Assembly: GCA_964410665.1 (NCBI GenBank)
Contig: CAYPIE010000119.1
Span: forward strand, 1 to 15,933
Source: CAYPIE01 sp964410665
GTDB taxonomy: Bacteria > Planctomycetota > Planctomycetia > Gemmatales > Gemmataceae
Reading direction: 5' to 3'
Length of the DNA: 15,933 nucleotides
Position numbers and translations under genes: made by a program
Notes under the pieces: generated by a model
What the model saw: the letters and a program-made list of their open reading frames with translations, nothing else
What the model was told of the DNA's origin: nothing
Databases searched by the model: none
In this document: positions 1-6,816 of the stretch, piece after piece
How the letters are laid out: each line of letters starts with the position of its first letter
How positions within the stretch are numbered: position 1 is the first letter of the stretch

Positions 1-250
1 GGACCAACGCAGCGTGGGAGCACGACCTGGCGGACGCGGGATCTACAACCGACGGCGGTCCAACCCTCGGCCGGTTCACACCCGCCGCTCTGAAGGAATC
101 GCCCCGGTTTGTCCGGCCAGGTTCGGATGGCACACTTGGCCGCCACTTCGATGGAGGTGGTCAACGAGCACCCTCGATTCGCGCTGTGCCGCTAGCCTAC
201 GCATCAGGCGAGGCTTAGGGGATGTGCCACGAAGGTAGCATGGCTTGCAC
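1..250. other. No gene recognised, left edge
   Basis: I see no convincing coding region, tRNA or terminator here. Short open frames exist on both strands, but their translations are arginine- and proline-rich, as expected of non-coding GC-rich DNA, and match no family I know. This is the region downstream (3') of the minus-strand tRNA array, so the array's terminator should be here or further left. I could not find a hairpin followed by a T-run. Confidence 0.5.
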
Positions 251-324
251 TGGCTCGAGTGGGATTTGAACCCACAGCATCCCTGGTTCTAAGCCAAGGT
301 GGTCTACCGGTTGCCTACCGAGCC
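251..324 (-). tRNA. tRNA with anticodon UAG, class I shape (nominal Leu)
   Basis: The 74-nt cloverleaf reads on the minus strand. The acceptor is GGCTCGG/TCGAGCC with discriminator A. The T-arm is GTGGG-TTCAAAT-CCCAC and the anticodon arm is CTTGG-CTTAGAA-CCAGG, giving anticodon UAG, which reads the Leu codon CUA. The D-arm is weak, with only about two good pairs. The variable loop is only 6 nt, whereas bacterial leucine tRNAs normally have a long variable arm, so the amino acid carried is uncertain. No CCA is encoded. It is the last (3'-most) gene of the array. Confidence 0.75.
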
Positions 325-342
325 GTTGCCGTTTCGCGTCAG

Positions 343-416
343 TACCCAGAGCAGGGATCGAACCTGCAATCACTCGGGTTTAAGCCGAGTCGCTCTACCC
401 GTTGGCGCATCTGGGC
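343..416 (-). tRNA. tRNA with anticodon UAA, class I shape (nominal Leu)
   Basis: The 74-nt cloverleaf has acceptor GCCCAGA/TCTGGGT with a G1-U72 wobble and discriminator A. The D-stem is CGC/GCG, the anticodon arm CTCGG-CTTAAAC-CCGAG (anticodon UAA, Leu UUA codon) and the T-arm GCAGG-TTCGATC-CCTGC. The variable loop is 5 nt, so this is also a class I molecule with a leucine anticodon. There is no encoded CCA. The fold is well formed apart from the G1-U72 pair, so it could be functional, but charging by LeuRS is doubtful. Confidence 0.8.
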
Positions 417-430
417 ACGCGGATGGAGAG

Positions 431-502
431 TAATCCCGGATGGAATTGAACCATCATTTCCTGGGTGTAAGCCAGGCGTCGTCGCCGTTGGACCACGGGA
501 CT
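431..502 (-). tRNA. tRNA-Val (UAC)
   Basis: The 72-nt cloverleaf has acceptor AGTCCCG/CGGGATT with discriminator A, D-stem GTC/GAC, anticodon arm CCTGG-CTTACAC-CCAGG (anticodon UAC, Val GUA), a 4-nt variable loop and T-arm GATGG-TTCAATT-CCATC. The acceptor starts A1-U72, unlike the G1-C72 usual in bacterial tRNA-Val, so the identity rests on the anticodon. No CCA is encoded. Confidence 0.8.
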
Positions 503-512
503 GTGGCATGAG

Positions 513-583
513 TGGACCCACCGGGAATTGCACCCGGATCTCCGGTTTGCGACGCCGGCATCTTCCTATTGGACGATGAGCCC
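513..583 (-). tRNA. tRNA-Ala (CGC), divergent
   Basis: The 71-nt cloverleaf has acceptor GGGCTCA/TGGGTCC with discriminator A. The third pair is G3-U70, the classic alanine identity element, which agrees with the anticodon CGC (Ala GCG) read from loop GTCGCAA. Two oddities are visible. The anticodon stem closes with a C-A mismatch, and the T-loop is TGCAATT rather than TTCRANY, so position 55 is G instead of U. Functionality is uncertain. No CCA is encoded. Confidence 0.7.
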
Positions 584-589
584 ATCTCG

Positions 590-607
590 CGAGCGAAGCT
601 TCGCTCG
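590..607. repeat. 18-bp perfect palindrome between tRNA genes
   Basis: CGAGCGAAGCTTCGCTCG is identical to its own reverse complement and lies in the 27-nt spacer between the tRNA-Ala and tRNA-Trp genes. No T-run follows on the minus strand, so it is not a standard intrinsic terminator. In a polycistronic tRNA transcript it would form a hairpin and might mark a processing site; it could also bind a dimeric protein. Confidence 0.7.
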
Positions 608-610
608 AGG

Positions 611-682
611 CATGCCCCCAAGGACTCGAACCTTGACCAACTGGGTTGGAACCAGCCATGCTGCCAACTACACCAGGTGCAT
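611..682 (-). tRNA. tRNA-Trp (CCA)
   Basis: The 72-nt cloverleaf has acceptor ATGCACC/GGGGCAT with one A-G mismatch at pair 5-68, and discriminator G, as expected for tryptophan. The D-stem GTGT/GCAT has 4 pairs including wobbles. The anticodon arm is GCTGG-TTCCAAC-CCAGT (anticodon CCA) and the T-arm CAAGG-TTCGAGT-CCTTG. The acceptor is unlike the AGGGG-type start of most bacterial tRNA-Trp genes, so this may be a divergent extra copy. No CCA is encoded. Confidence 0.82.
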
Positions 683-696
683 ACAAGGTAGTGCAG

Positions 697-781
697 CGGA
701 AGTCGTGGGACTCGAACCCACAAACGCGTTCAAGCGCCAACGGTTTTCAATACCGTGTCCTCATCCAGCCGGATGACTTCC
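697..781 (-). tRNA. tRNA-Ser (UGA)
   Basis: An 85-nt class II tRNA with acceptor GGAAGTC/GACTTCC, discriminator G, anticodon arm ACGGT-ATTGAAA-ACCGT (anticodon UGA, Ser UCA), the long variable arm expected for serine and T-arm GTGGG-TTCGAGT-CCCAC. Every diagnostic element is regular. No CCA is encoded. Confidence 0.93.
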
Positions 782-791
782 GTTGTTGCAG

Positions 792-866
792 CTGCGGGGG
801 CAGGAATCGAACCTGCGAACTCCTGATTCAAAGTCAGGCATCACTACCAACAGCGACGACCCCGCA
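792..866 (-). tRNA. tRNA-Gln (UUG)
   Basis: The 75-nt cloverleaf has acceptor TGCGGGG/CCCCGCA with U1-A72 and discriminator G, as expected for glutamine. The anticodon arm is CCTGA-CTTTGAA-TCAGG (anticodon UUG, Gln CAA) and the T-arm GCAGG-TTCGATT-CCTGC. It looks fully regular. No CCA is encoded. Confidence 0.93.
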
Positions 867-874
867 TTGTTGAG

Positions 875-946
875 AGTGCCCTGCGGGAGTCGAACCCGCC
901 TTACCGGTTTGGAAGACCGGAGCCTCTGCCGCTCGGCCAAGAGCAC
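875..946 (-). tRNA. tRNA-Gly (UCC)
   Basis: The 72-nt cloverleaf has acceptor GTGCTCT/AGGGCAC with discriminator U, the glycine discriminator. The anticodon arm is CCGGT-CTTCCAA-ACCGG (anticodon UCC, Gly GGA) and the T-arm GCGGG-TTCGACT-CCCGC. It looks regular. No CCA is encoded. Confidence 0.92.
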
Positions 947-956
947 GTGTGGTTAG

Positions 957-1040
957 CGGAAAGGGAGGGAGTCGAACCCTCAAGGCTCATCGCTCGACCG
1001 CTTTCGAGGCGGCTGCCATCGCCCATTGGCTTGCCCTTCC
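957..1040 (-). tRNA. tRNA-Ser (CGA)
   Basis: An 84-nt class II tRNA with acceptor GGAAGGG/CCTTTCC, discriminator G, anticodon arm GCCGC-CTCGAAA-GCGGT (anticodon CGA, Ser UCG), a long variable arm and T-arm GAGGG-TTCGACT-CCCTC. It is the second serine tRNA of the array. No CCA is encoded. Confidence 0.92.
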
Positions 1041-1051
1041 GGAATGCAAAG

Positions 1052-1126
1052 CTGCAAAGGTAGGAATCGAACCTGCGTGACGACGGTGAACAGCCGCCTT
1101 CCCGTACTAGCACAGGACCCTCCGCA
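1052..1126 (-). tRNA. tRNA-Asn (GUU), divergent
   Basis: The 75-nt cloverleaf has acceptor TGCGGAG/CTTTGCA, with U1-A72 and two G-U pairs, and discriminator G, compatible with asparagine. The anticodon arm GGCGG-CTGTTCA-CCGTC gives anticodon GUU (Asn AAC). The T-stem has one C-A mismatch and position 37 is C, where A is normal for codons starting with A. Position 8 is G instead of the near-universal U. It is the first (5'-most) gene of the array that I can recognise; it may be partly degenerate. Confidence 0.72.
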
Positions 1127-1927
1127 TCCATATGGCCGGGCTAGAGCTATCGGTCCGACTGCCGAGCCTCTTTTCAAGCGGCGGGCTCACACCTATCTCT
1201 CGGAGAGGATGGCCGATGACGAATTCTCCACGCACATGTTTGGGGACCTACGGGCAAGCTGTCTTCTCCCCACGCCCGTCGCAGACTCCGGCGTACCTCC
1301 TAGTTGCCATTCAGATGGAACTGATCCACTCGACAAAAAAACCCGGTGTCGTTGTGACACCGGGTTGTGGCTTCCCGAAGACCGTAAGGCCAAGTGTCAC
1401 AACAGCAACCATCGTGCCTGCTGACAGTTCGCCGGTTGATTGGCGTGACTGCCAATGCTTGGTCGTCCGACGAGGAAATTCAACCTAAATAAGCTCATCC
1501 GAAAATCCTCGTTTCTAGCTAGCCCAGGGCAACCACAAGCATCTGGAGAAGAGAGTGAAAAAGCCTCAGACAGGTTCACACAACTCCTTCGATTTTCTCC
1601 ACCGATCATGAGACGCGCAGAGCACGACGATTATTCCTCGTGCTCGAAGAAATTCTGAACAAAAGCGGAAAAACATGCCATGGTCCTCGGTCAGGACGAT
1701 CGTGGACATCGGCTAGGCTCCACCGGTCTGTGAGAAGGCTTGGGTATCCACCACAACCTAGTAGCCACCTCTCACGGCAACCACCAGCACAATCGCTGTT
1801 CGCAGGAGCGATCTCGTGCCGACATGCGTTGACCTTGGATGCTGGGGTACTCGCTGGGCGCCTCTACGAAGCACGCCCAGCTCGACGGGATGCACTAGAA
1901 AACCGCTCTGCCAATCGTTGCGTTCCA
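1127..1927. other. Intergenic, upstream of the tRNA array
   Basis: No convincing gene. Translations of the open frames on both strands show no family signature. Besides the terminator at 1335-1366 there is a hairpin at 1619-1646, where GAGCACGA pairs with TCGTGCTC around a loop of about 10 nt with no T-run. The stretch at 1131-1200 has a loop reading TTGAAAA on the minus strand that resembles a Phe anticodon loop, but no D-arm or T-arm goes with it. The tRNA array promoter should lie here, but I could not identify it. Confidence 0.5.
1335..1366 (-). terminator. Strong intrinsic terminator, minus strand
   Basis: An 11-bp perfect stem, AACCCGGTGTC (1340-1350) with GACACCGGGTT (1356-1366), has a 5-nt loop. 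Read on the minus strand it is followed at once by seven U residues (A-run 1335-1341 on the plus strand). It ends transcripts coming from the right. That would stop read-through from the AraC gene or an unseen RNA into the tRNA array, which starts about 200 bases further on. Confidence 0.88.
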
Positions 1928-2836
1928 TCAGAGCGGAGCAACCGGCACACAAAGCTCTATCAGCCATTTGCCATCGGGATCCGCCATCCCATCGTTGAGA
2001 TAATGTTCATAGCTGGGCAATTCGCGGGGACGGTAACCACTCGTGGACAGCCACTGGTACATCCGATCCCATGCTCCGCCAAAGTCATTGTTCATGATTT
2101 CCGTATGGTACACCGCATAATCTCCTCCTTCGATCGTCTGCACACTCATGCCATCCACAGGGGCCTCATCTGGTAATACCACACAAGCGTCATAGCGACA
2201 CTTGTCTGCCGGCGTATGCGTTGGATCGTCCCAGCACACCCCAAGCATGGCCCCAGCAGCAAGCCCGCGGGGCCCAGCCCAGCGCATCAGTTCGCCAAAA
2301 GCCTGACCAGCTCCTTGCGGACCATAGGGGCCGACATAGCGAACGTAGCCAACGCGCCGGGACGGCAGTTGCTTTACTTCCACGTTCATCGCTCGTCTCC
2401 TTTCCATTGAGAGTGGCGGCTCAAATGAGCCGAACTCATGGTACGATTCCGAGGCTCCGGAAGCGTTTTCATTCGTGCGGACCATGTTTGGATTTGTGCG
2501 AAATTGACTGGGGCTAACGCCGAAGTGTTTTCGGAAAGCAGTGGCAAAGTTTTGCGAACTGGAAAAACCCGATTCGTGGGCGATCGCCGTGATGTCCAGC
2601 GTTGGGTGATACCGTAGGCGATGGGCAGCCCGTTGCAGGCGGAGCCGACGGGCAAACTCTGCGACCGTCTCACCGACAACCGCCTTGAAGATGCGCGAGA
2701 AATGGTATTTTGAGAAGTGCGCGGACCGGGCTATCTCCTCAACTCCAGGGTTATCATCGAGATGCTGGGACAGATAGTCCATCGCCAAACAGACCCTGCG
2801 ACGATACTCGGCGAAGCCGTCTGCGGCGTCATGCAT
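1928..2836 (-). CDS. AraC-family regulator with GyrI-like effector domain
   Basis: A 302-residue cytoplasmic DNA-binding regulator. Residues about 13-113 form the two helix-turn-helix units of the AraC/XylS family; 'FSKYHFSRIFK' (41-51) lies in the first and 'GFSSSQNFATAFRKHFG' (90-106) in the second. Residues about 150-302 match the GyrI-like/Rob C-terminal domain, which in relatives binds small hydrophobic ligands. This N-terminal DNA-binding plus C-terminal effector order is the Rob/SoxS-GyrI type. The ATG at 2836 is preceded by GGAG about 10 bases upstream, and the same GGAGTG is kept in the decayed copy near 6566. The gene is divergent from the propeller gene at 3162, sharing a 325-base region. 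Targets and ligand are unknown. Family assignment is firm; function beyond regulation is not. Confidence 0.93.
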   Translation of the reverse strand: MHDAADGFAEYRRRVCLAMDYLSQHLDDNPGVEEIARSAHFSKYHFSRIFKAVVGETVAEFARRLRLQRAAHRLRYHPTLDITAIAHESGFSSSQNFATAFRKHFGVSPSQFRTNPNMVRTNENASGASESYHEFGSFEPPLSMERRRAMNVEVKQLPSRRVGYVRYVGPYGPQGAGQAFGELMRWAGPRGLAAGAMLGVCWDDPTHTPADKCRYDACVVLPDEAPVDGMSVQTIEGGDYAVYHTEIMNNDFGGAWDRMYQWLSTSGYRPRELPSYEHYLNDGMADPDGKWLIELCVPVAPL

Positions 2837-3161
2837 GATGAACTCACTCCATCGGATTCCAACCGGGATTGGGCAACGACGATCGGATCAGTGTACCTTG
2901 ACCGTGCGGGTTCTGCACAGCCACACAAGCGTGAGGTTCAGGTTTGCTCACCCGCAACCGTTTGTGAACGTGACTCCAAGACCTTGCTCACGCGGTCCAT
3001 GTCTCGAATCGATCACAAGATGTCGATTGTTCAAGATCTTCGTAGCTTCGTAGTCCCGACGGATCTGGCAAAAACCCCAGTGCACTAGGCCGATGGCACC
3101 TTGTCGAGCGAATCATGATCGCAGAGACAGACCACCCCCCTCCTGAGCTAAGGTTTGCACA
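2837..3161. promoter_or_regulatory. Divergent intergenic region between AraC and propeller genes
   Basis: This 325-base gap separates two divergent genes and must hold both promoters. I see no good -35/-10 pair, clear operator palindrome or terminator. The sequence just upstream of the AraC start (2837-2866) is partly repeated in the decayed AraC copy near 6562-6588, which suggests that the leader was copied together with the gene's 5' end. Confidence 0.4.
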
Positions 3162-6100
3162 ATGAACAACAGATTTGGTCGTACCGCACTCCTGATCTTG
3201 GCCACACTGCTGACAAGCTTGCCGCCTCACCAGTACGCCCGTGCAGACGAGTTTCAGGATTCCGTGCAAGCACGCGCGTGGCGCAACATTGGTCCATTCT
3301 TGGGCGGACGGGGCACCTCGGTGGTTGGCCATCCGACGAATCCGAACATCTTCTATTTTGGCCACGCCAGCGGAGGCCTCTGGAAAACCGAGGACGCGGG
3401 AGCGTACTGGACTCCGGTTGGTGACGGCCAGTTCAACACCGGTTCAGTCGGTGCGATCGCCCTCTATGCGAAGAATCCGGACATCATGTATGTCGGGACC
3501 GGCGAGCCCCAGATGCGGCAAAGCGTGTCCTGGGGGGATGGGGTCTATAAAACCGTGGATGGTGGCCAAACCTGGGTACACCTCGGGCTCACCGAAGCTC
3601 GGCACATCGCAAAAATCCGAATCCATCCGGATAACCCGGATCTCGTCTATGTCGCCTCCATGGGTCACGCGTTTGGCCCGAACAAGGAGCGGGGCGTATT
3701 CCGTACCCAGGATGGTGGAAAGACATGGAAGAAGATCCTATTCAAGAGTGAGAACACTGGGGCAATCGATCTCGAGATGAGCCCCTCGGACCCCAAAGTG
3801 CTTTTTGCCGCCATGTGGGAATTCGACCGCAAATCCTGGGGGGCGAAGACCGGTGGACCGGAGAGTGGAATCTGGCGGTCGCTTGATGGCGGGGACAGTT
3901 GGACAGAGATCACCCGCACCAAAGGGATGCCCGAGGGCCACATGGGACGTGTCGGGCTGGCCATGTCGAAGGCAAACTCGAAACGAGTTTGGGCATTGAT
4001 CGATTCACAAACCAAGCAAGGGCTCTATCAATCCGACGACTTGGGCAAGACTTGGTCCTTCGTTTCCGACTACGGGCAGATCATCGCCCGGCCGTTTTAC
4101 TTCTATCACCTGTACGCGAACCCACACGATGCCGATGACTTGTGGGCCCCGGCGAACAAACTCTACCACTCCCCTGACGGGGGCAAAACCTGGGTGCTCG
4201 AGCCGGGCGGAAAAGACGACTACCACGACATTTGGATCGACCCCAACGATCCGATGCGAATGATCGGAGTTCATGACGGTGGTGCCCAAGTGACCCTGAC
4301 CGGTGGCAAAACCTGGTCCTCGTTCGCCAACCAACCGACCACCCAGTTCTATCGGCTCAATATCGATGACCAATTCCCGTACAACCTATACGGCAACGCT
4401 CAGGATACGCTCACCTTCAAGGTCCCCAGTGCATCCCGTTGGGGTGGGATCTCGGGCTATGAGACCACCGTCGTTAGCAACGGCGAAACCGGACCGGCGA
4501 TCCCCCACCCCACCAAACCCGAGATCGTATACAGCATCTCGACCGGTTTCCCGTCCGGAGGCGGACTGGCTTTCACGGTCAACAATCTGCGGACCGGGCA
4601 AAATGAGGTCCGCCCGATCTGGCCCGAATCCCCATTCGGCTCTCCGGCCACGGAGTTTAAGTACCGCTTCAACTGGCAGTGTCCGTTTTTTCTGTCACCG
4701 CACGACCCGAGGACTATTTATGCTGCGGGCAATGTGGTGTTCCGCAGCCGCGACGAGGGGGTAACTTGGGAGGTGCTTAGCAAAGACTTGACTCGGGACC
4801 TTCAGGACAAGCAGCAGATCGCCGGTTCCCCGTGGATTGCCGAGTACTTCGGCCAGGAGATCTTCTCGACCATCCAACGCCTGGCGGAATCGCCGGTCAA
4901 ATCTGGCGTGTTATGGGCCGGTAGTGACGATGGGTTGATTCATCTCTCCAAAAATGGAGGGAAGAACTGGGACAATGTCACCCCACCGAACCTACCCGAC
5001 CTCGCCAGTATTTACGAGATCGAACCCTCCCCCCACGATCCAGCCACCACCTATGTGGCCATCACCCGCTACCGCACAGCCGATGATTACGCTCCCTACC
5101 TCCTACGTACGAACGATCACGGCAACTCTTGGACGCGGATCGACACGACCTTCCCGGAAGGAGAGATCACGCGCACCATCCGTGAGGACACCGTCTGTAA
5201 AGGCTTGCTGTTTGTCGGGACAGAAACCGGAGTGTTCGTGTCGATCGACGATGGAGAAGAGTGGCGACGACTGAACCTCAACCTGCCACGTGTTCGGGTG
5301 GATGACATCAAAGTCAAAGACGCCGACCTGGTCATCGCCACCCACGGTCGCGGCTTCTGGATCCTCGACGACATCAGCCCCTTGCGGCAATACTCGCCCG
5401 ACCTCGCCAACAAGCCCAGCCACTTGTTTAAGCCCACCACCCACACCCGCTTCGGCTACAACTGGTGGATGGACTACGGTGGCGGACCAAACTCCAAGAA
5501 GAAGTACTACTTCGTCCAGAACACCCGACCCGGGCATACCTTCTATGAGCGGGGGGTTGTCAACGGGAGCCGGAAGCGCGACTTCATTGACGCCGGTGAC
5601 CCCCGACCAATGGGTGTGATCATCTACTACCTATTGAGCGATCAAGCCAAGGAAGTCAGCCTCACGATCTTAGATGCCAATGGGAAGAAGATCCGCACCT
5701 TCACCAAGGATGAAATACCCACCCAGCGATTCAGCGGGTTTGACACGCGCGGCTACGGCTTCGAGTGGACCACCGGAAAGCCGCGGGCGACGATCAGCAA
5801 GGGGCTCAACCGGTTCATTTGGGACATGCGCTACCCGCAGGTTACTTCGGTACCCGGTCGACCACCCACGGTCATCAAACCACTCGCCAAGCCAGGTAAG
5901 TATCTGGTGCGACTCACCGTGGATGGAGCTTCACAGACCCAACCGTTTACCTTGCGGATTAACCCGAACGAGAAGTACACCTCCGAGGACACAGATGCTC
6001 GTTTCGAGTTCTGGATGAGGCTACACACCAAGGCAGAGGCCGGGACCTACACCGTGCTACGGGCGCGTGACGCCAAGGAGCAGGCCGCGATAATCGTCAA

Positions 6101-6419
6101 CAAAGCCAAAGCAAATGGTGTCGACGCTGCCAAACTGAAGGCTCTGAGCGATCAAGCAGTCGCCATCAACCAATTGTGCGATGAGATCGAAGGGGAAATG
6201 CTGCCCGTTGGCACCACGTTAGTCCAGATCATTAATGAGCGCGCGAAATTGATCCCAAAACTGGTTTGGCTAAGTGATTTGGTGCAGACCTCCGAAGGAC
6301 CACCCACGCGCAGCATGATCGAGGTCTTCGAAAAAATCGCCAGTGCAATGGATGCCAAGACGACAGCGTTCGACCGAGCGATCCAAGACCGCCTGACGAA
6401 ACTTCGACAACACCAATAG
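3162..6419 (+). CDS. Secreted Asp-box (BNR/sortilin-like) beta-propeller protein
   Basis: A 1085-residue exported protein. Residues 1-28 form a Sec signal peptide: basic start, hydrophobic core 'ALLILATLL' and likely cleavage after ARA. Residues about 35-740 carry at least eleven Asp-box motifs of the type S.DGG.TW (near 76, 131, 182, 240, 291, 337, 379, 529, 596, 650 and 694), building sortilin/VPS10-like propeller blades. The segment ends with 'VIATHGRGFWILDD' (724-737), a hallmark of the large BNR-repeat 'glycosyl hydrolase' proteins common in planctomycetes and acidobacteria. Residues about 800-935 look like an immunoglobulin-type sandwich ('LTILDANGKKIRTF'), and 940-1085 are helical and charged. 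No enzymatic residues can be assigned and the 'hydrolase' name is inherited, so the substrate is unknown. A weak AAGG lies about 9 bases before the ATG. No partner gene is in the same direction. Confidence 0.92.
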   Translation: MNNRFGRTALLILATLLTSLPPHQYARADEFQDSVQARAWRNIGPFLGGRGTSVVGHPTNPNIFYFGHASGGLWKTEDAGAYWTPVGDGQFNTGSVGAIALYAKNPDIMYVGTGEPQMRQSVSWGDGVYKTVDGGQTWVHLGLTEARHIAKIRIHPDNPDLVYVASMGHAFGPNKERGVFRTQDGGKTWKKILFKSENTGAIDLEMSPSDPKVLFAAMWEFDRKSWGAKTGGPESGIWRSLDGGDSWTEITRTKGMPEGHMGRVGLAMSKANSKRVWALIDSQTKQGLYQSDDLGKTWSFVSDYGQIIARPFYFYHLYANPHDADDLWAPANKLYHSPDGGKTWVLEPGGKDDYHDIWIDPNDPMRMIGVHDGGAQVTLTGGKTWSSFANQPTTQFYRLNIDDQFPYNLYGNAQDTLTFKVPSASRWGGISGYETTVVSNGETGPAIPHPTKPEIVYSISTGFPSGGGLAFTVNNLRTGQNEVRPIWPESPFGSPATEFKYRFNWQCPFFLSPHDPRTIYAAGNVVFRSRDEGVTWEVLSKDLTRDLQDKQQIAGSPWIAEYFGQEIFSTIQRLAESPVKSGVLWAGSDDGLIHLSKNGGKNWDNVTPPNLPDLASIYEIEPSPHDPATTYVAITRYRTADDYAPYLLRTNDHGNSWTRIDTTFPEGEITRTIREDTVCKGLLFVGTETGVFVSIDDGEEWRRLNLNLPRVRVDDIKVKDADLVIATHGRGFWILDDISPLRQYSPDLANKPSHLFKPTTHTRFGYNWWMDYGGGPNSKKKYYFVQNTRPGHTFYERGVVNGSRKRDFIDAGDPRPMGVIIYYLLSDQAKEVSLTILDANGKKIRTFTKDEIPTQRFSGFDTRGYGFEWTTGKPRATISKGLNRFIWDMRYPQVTSVPGRPPTVIKPLAKPGKYLVRLTVDGASQTQPFTLRINPNEKYTSEDTDARFEFWMRLHTKAEAGTYTVLRARDAKEQAAIIVNKAKANGVDAAKLKALSDQAVAINQLCDEIEGEMLPVGTTLVQIINERAKLIPKLVWLSDLVQTSEGPPTRSMIEVFEKIASAMDAKTTAFDRAIQDRLTKLRQHQ

Positions 6420-6464
6420 CTGGGTAATCCCTTGCCTGAGCGACTACTAGAACGCGGTTACCCA
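6420..6464. other. Region after propeller gene with weak stem
   Basis: TGGGTAA (6421-6427) can pair with TTACCCA (6458-6464) across a 30-nt loop directly after the stop codon of the propeller gene. There is no T-run, so this is at best a weak or factor-dependent terminator. Confidence 0.25.
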
Positions 6465-6588
6465 CCGAGTGATCCTCGAGTTGCCGCGATCGCCAGTCCA
6501 TCGCCAACCACACCCTACGGCAATACTCGGCAAAGCCATCTGCCACGGCACTTTGCGTGATGGATACACTCCATCGAATCCCGACAGA
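6465..6588 (-). pseudogene. Decayed 5' fragment of an AraC-type gene
   Basis: On the minus strand this stretch translates to 'ADGFAEYCRRVWLAMDWRS', closely matching 'ADGFAEYRRRVCLAMDYLS' at residues 5-23 of the AraC regulator at 1928-2836. The nucleotide match runs from about 6465 to 6588 and includes the ribosome-binding GGAGTG. The ATG start of the intact gene is ACG here (6556-6558), one codon is inserted just after it, and similarity is lost after about 30 codons. It is a truncated, start-less remnant of a duplicated regulator in the same orientation, on the other side of the propeller gene. Confidence 0.85.
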
Positions 6589-6620
6589 ACTGGCTTTACC
6601 GAAGAATAGATCAATGCTCT

Positions 6621-6651
6621 ATATTCACATTTATGAATATGTAATTATTAC
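6621..6651. promoter_or_regulatory. Pair of AT-rich palindromes
   Basis: ATATTCA (6621-6627) and TGAATAT (6634-6640) form a perfect 7-bp inverted repeat with a 6-nt spacer. It is followed directly by GTAAT-T-ATTAC (6641-6651), a perfect 5-bp repeat around one base. The segment is far richer in A+T than its surroundings. It may be an operator or a promoter element, but no gene start lies nearby to assign it to. Confidence 0.45.
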
Positions 6652-6816
6652 GACTGATTCTCCGTACGGGTCAGCATTTCTGCCATCGCCGAGAAAAGAA
6701 CAGAAACCCCGATCACACACCGCACACCTCTCGGAGCAACGATTCAACTGACCAAAGCGTTACCGCTCTGACACCGCAGGACGGTACGCTCTCGTCTCTT
6801 CCCGTGCAGAGCGGAC

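Noticed and set aside
251..1126. Regularly spaced similar short sequences, CRISPR-like
   Set aside because: The recurring pieces are T-arms of tRNA genes (GGTTCGA type), each within a full cloverleaf, and the spacing and sequences vary.
259..1131. Several overlapping open frames of 60-130 codons on both strands
   Set aside because: They run across the tRNA genes in both directions; the translated pieces recur only because the tRNA arms recur.
1131..1210. Possible eleventh tRNA (Phe-like loop TTGAAAA on the minus strand)
   Set aside because: The stem has a mismatch and no D-arm, T-arm or acceptor pairing could be found around it.
1640..2176. 178-codon plus-strand open frame
   Set aside because: Its second half is antisense to the AraC gene and its product has no recognisable domain; composition looks non-coding.
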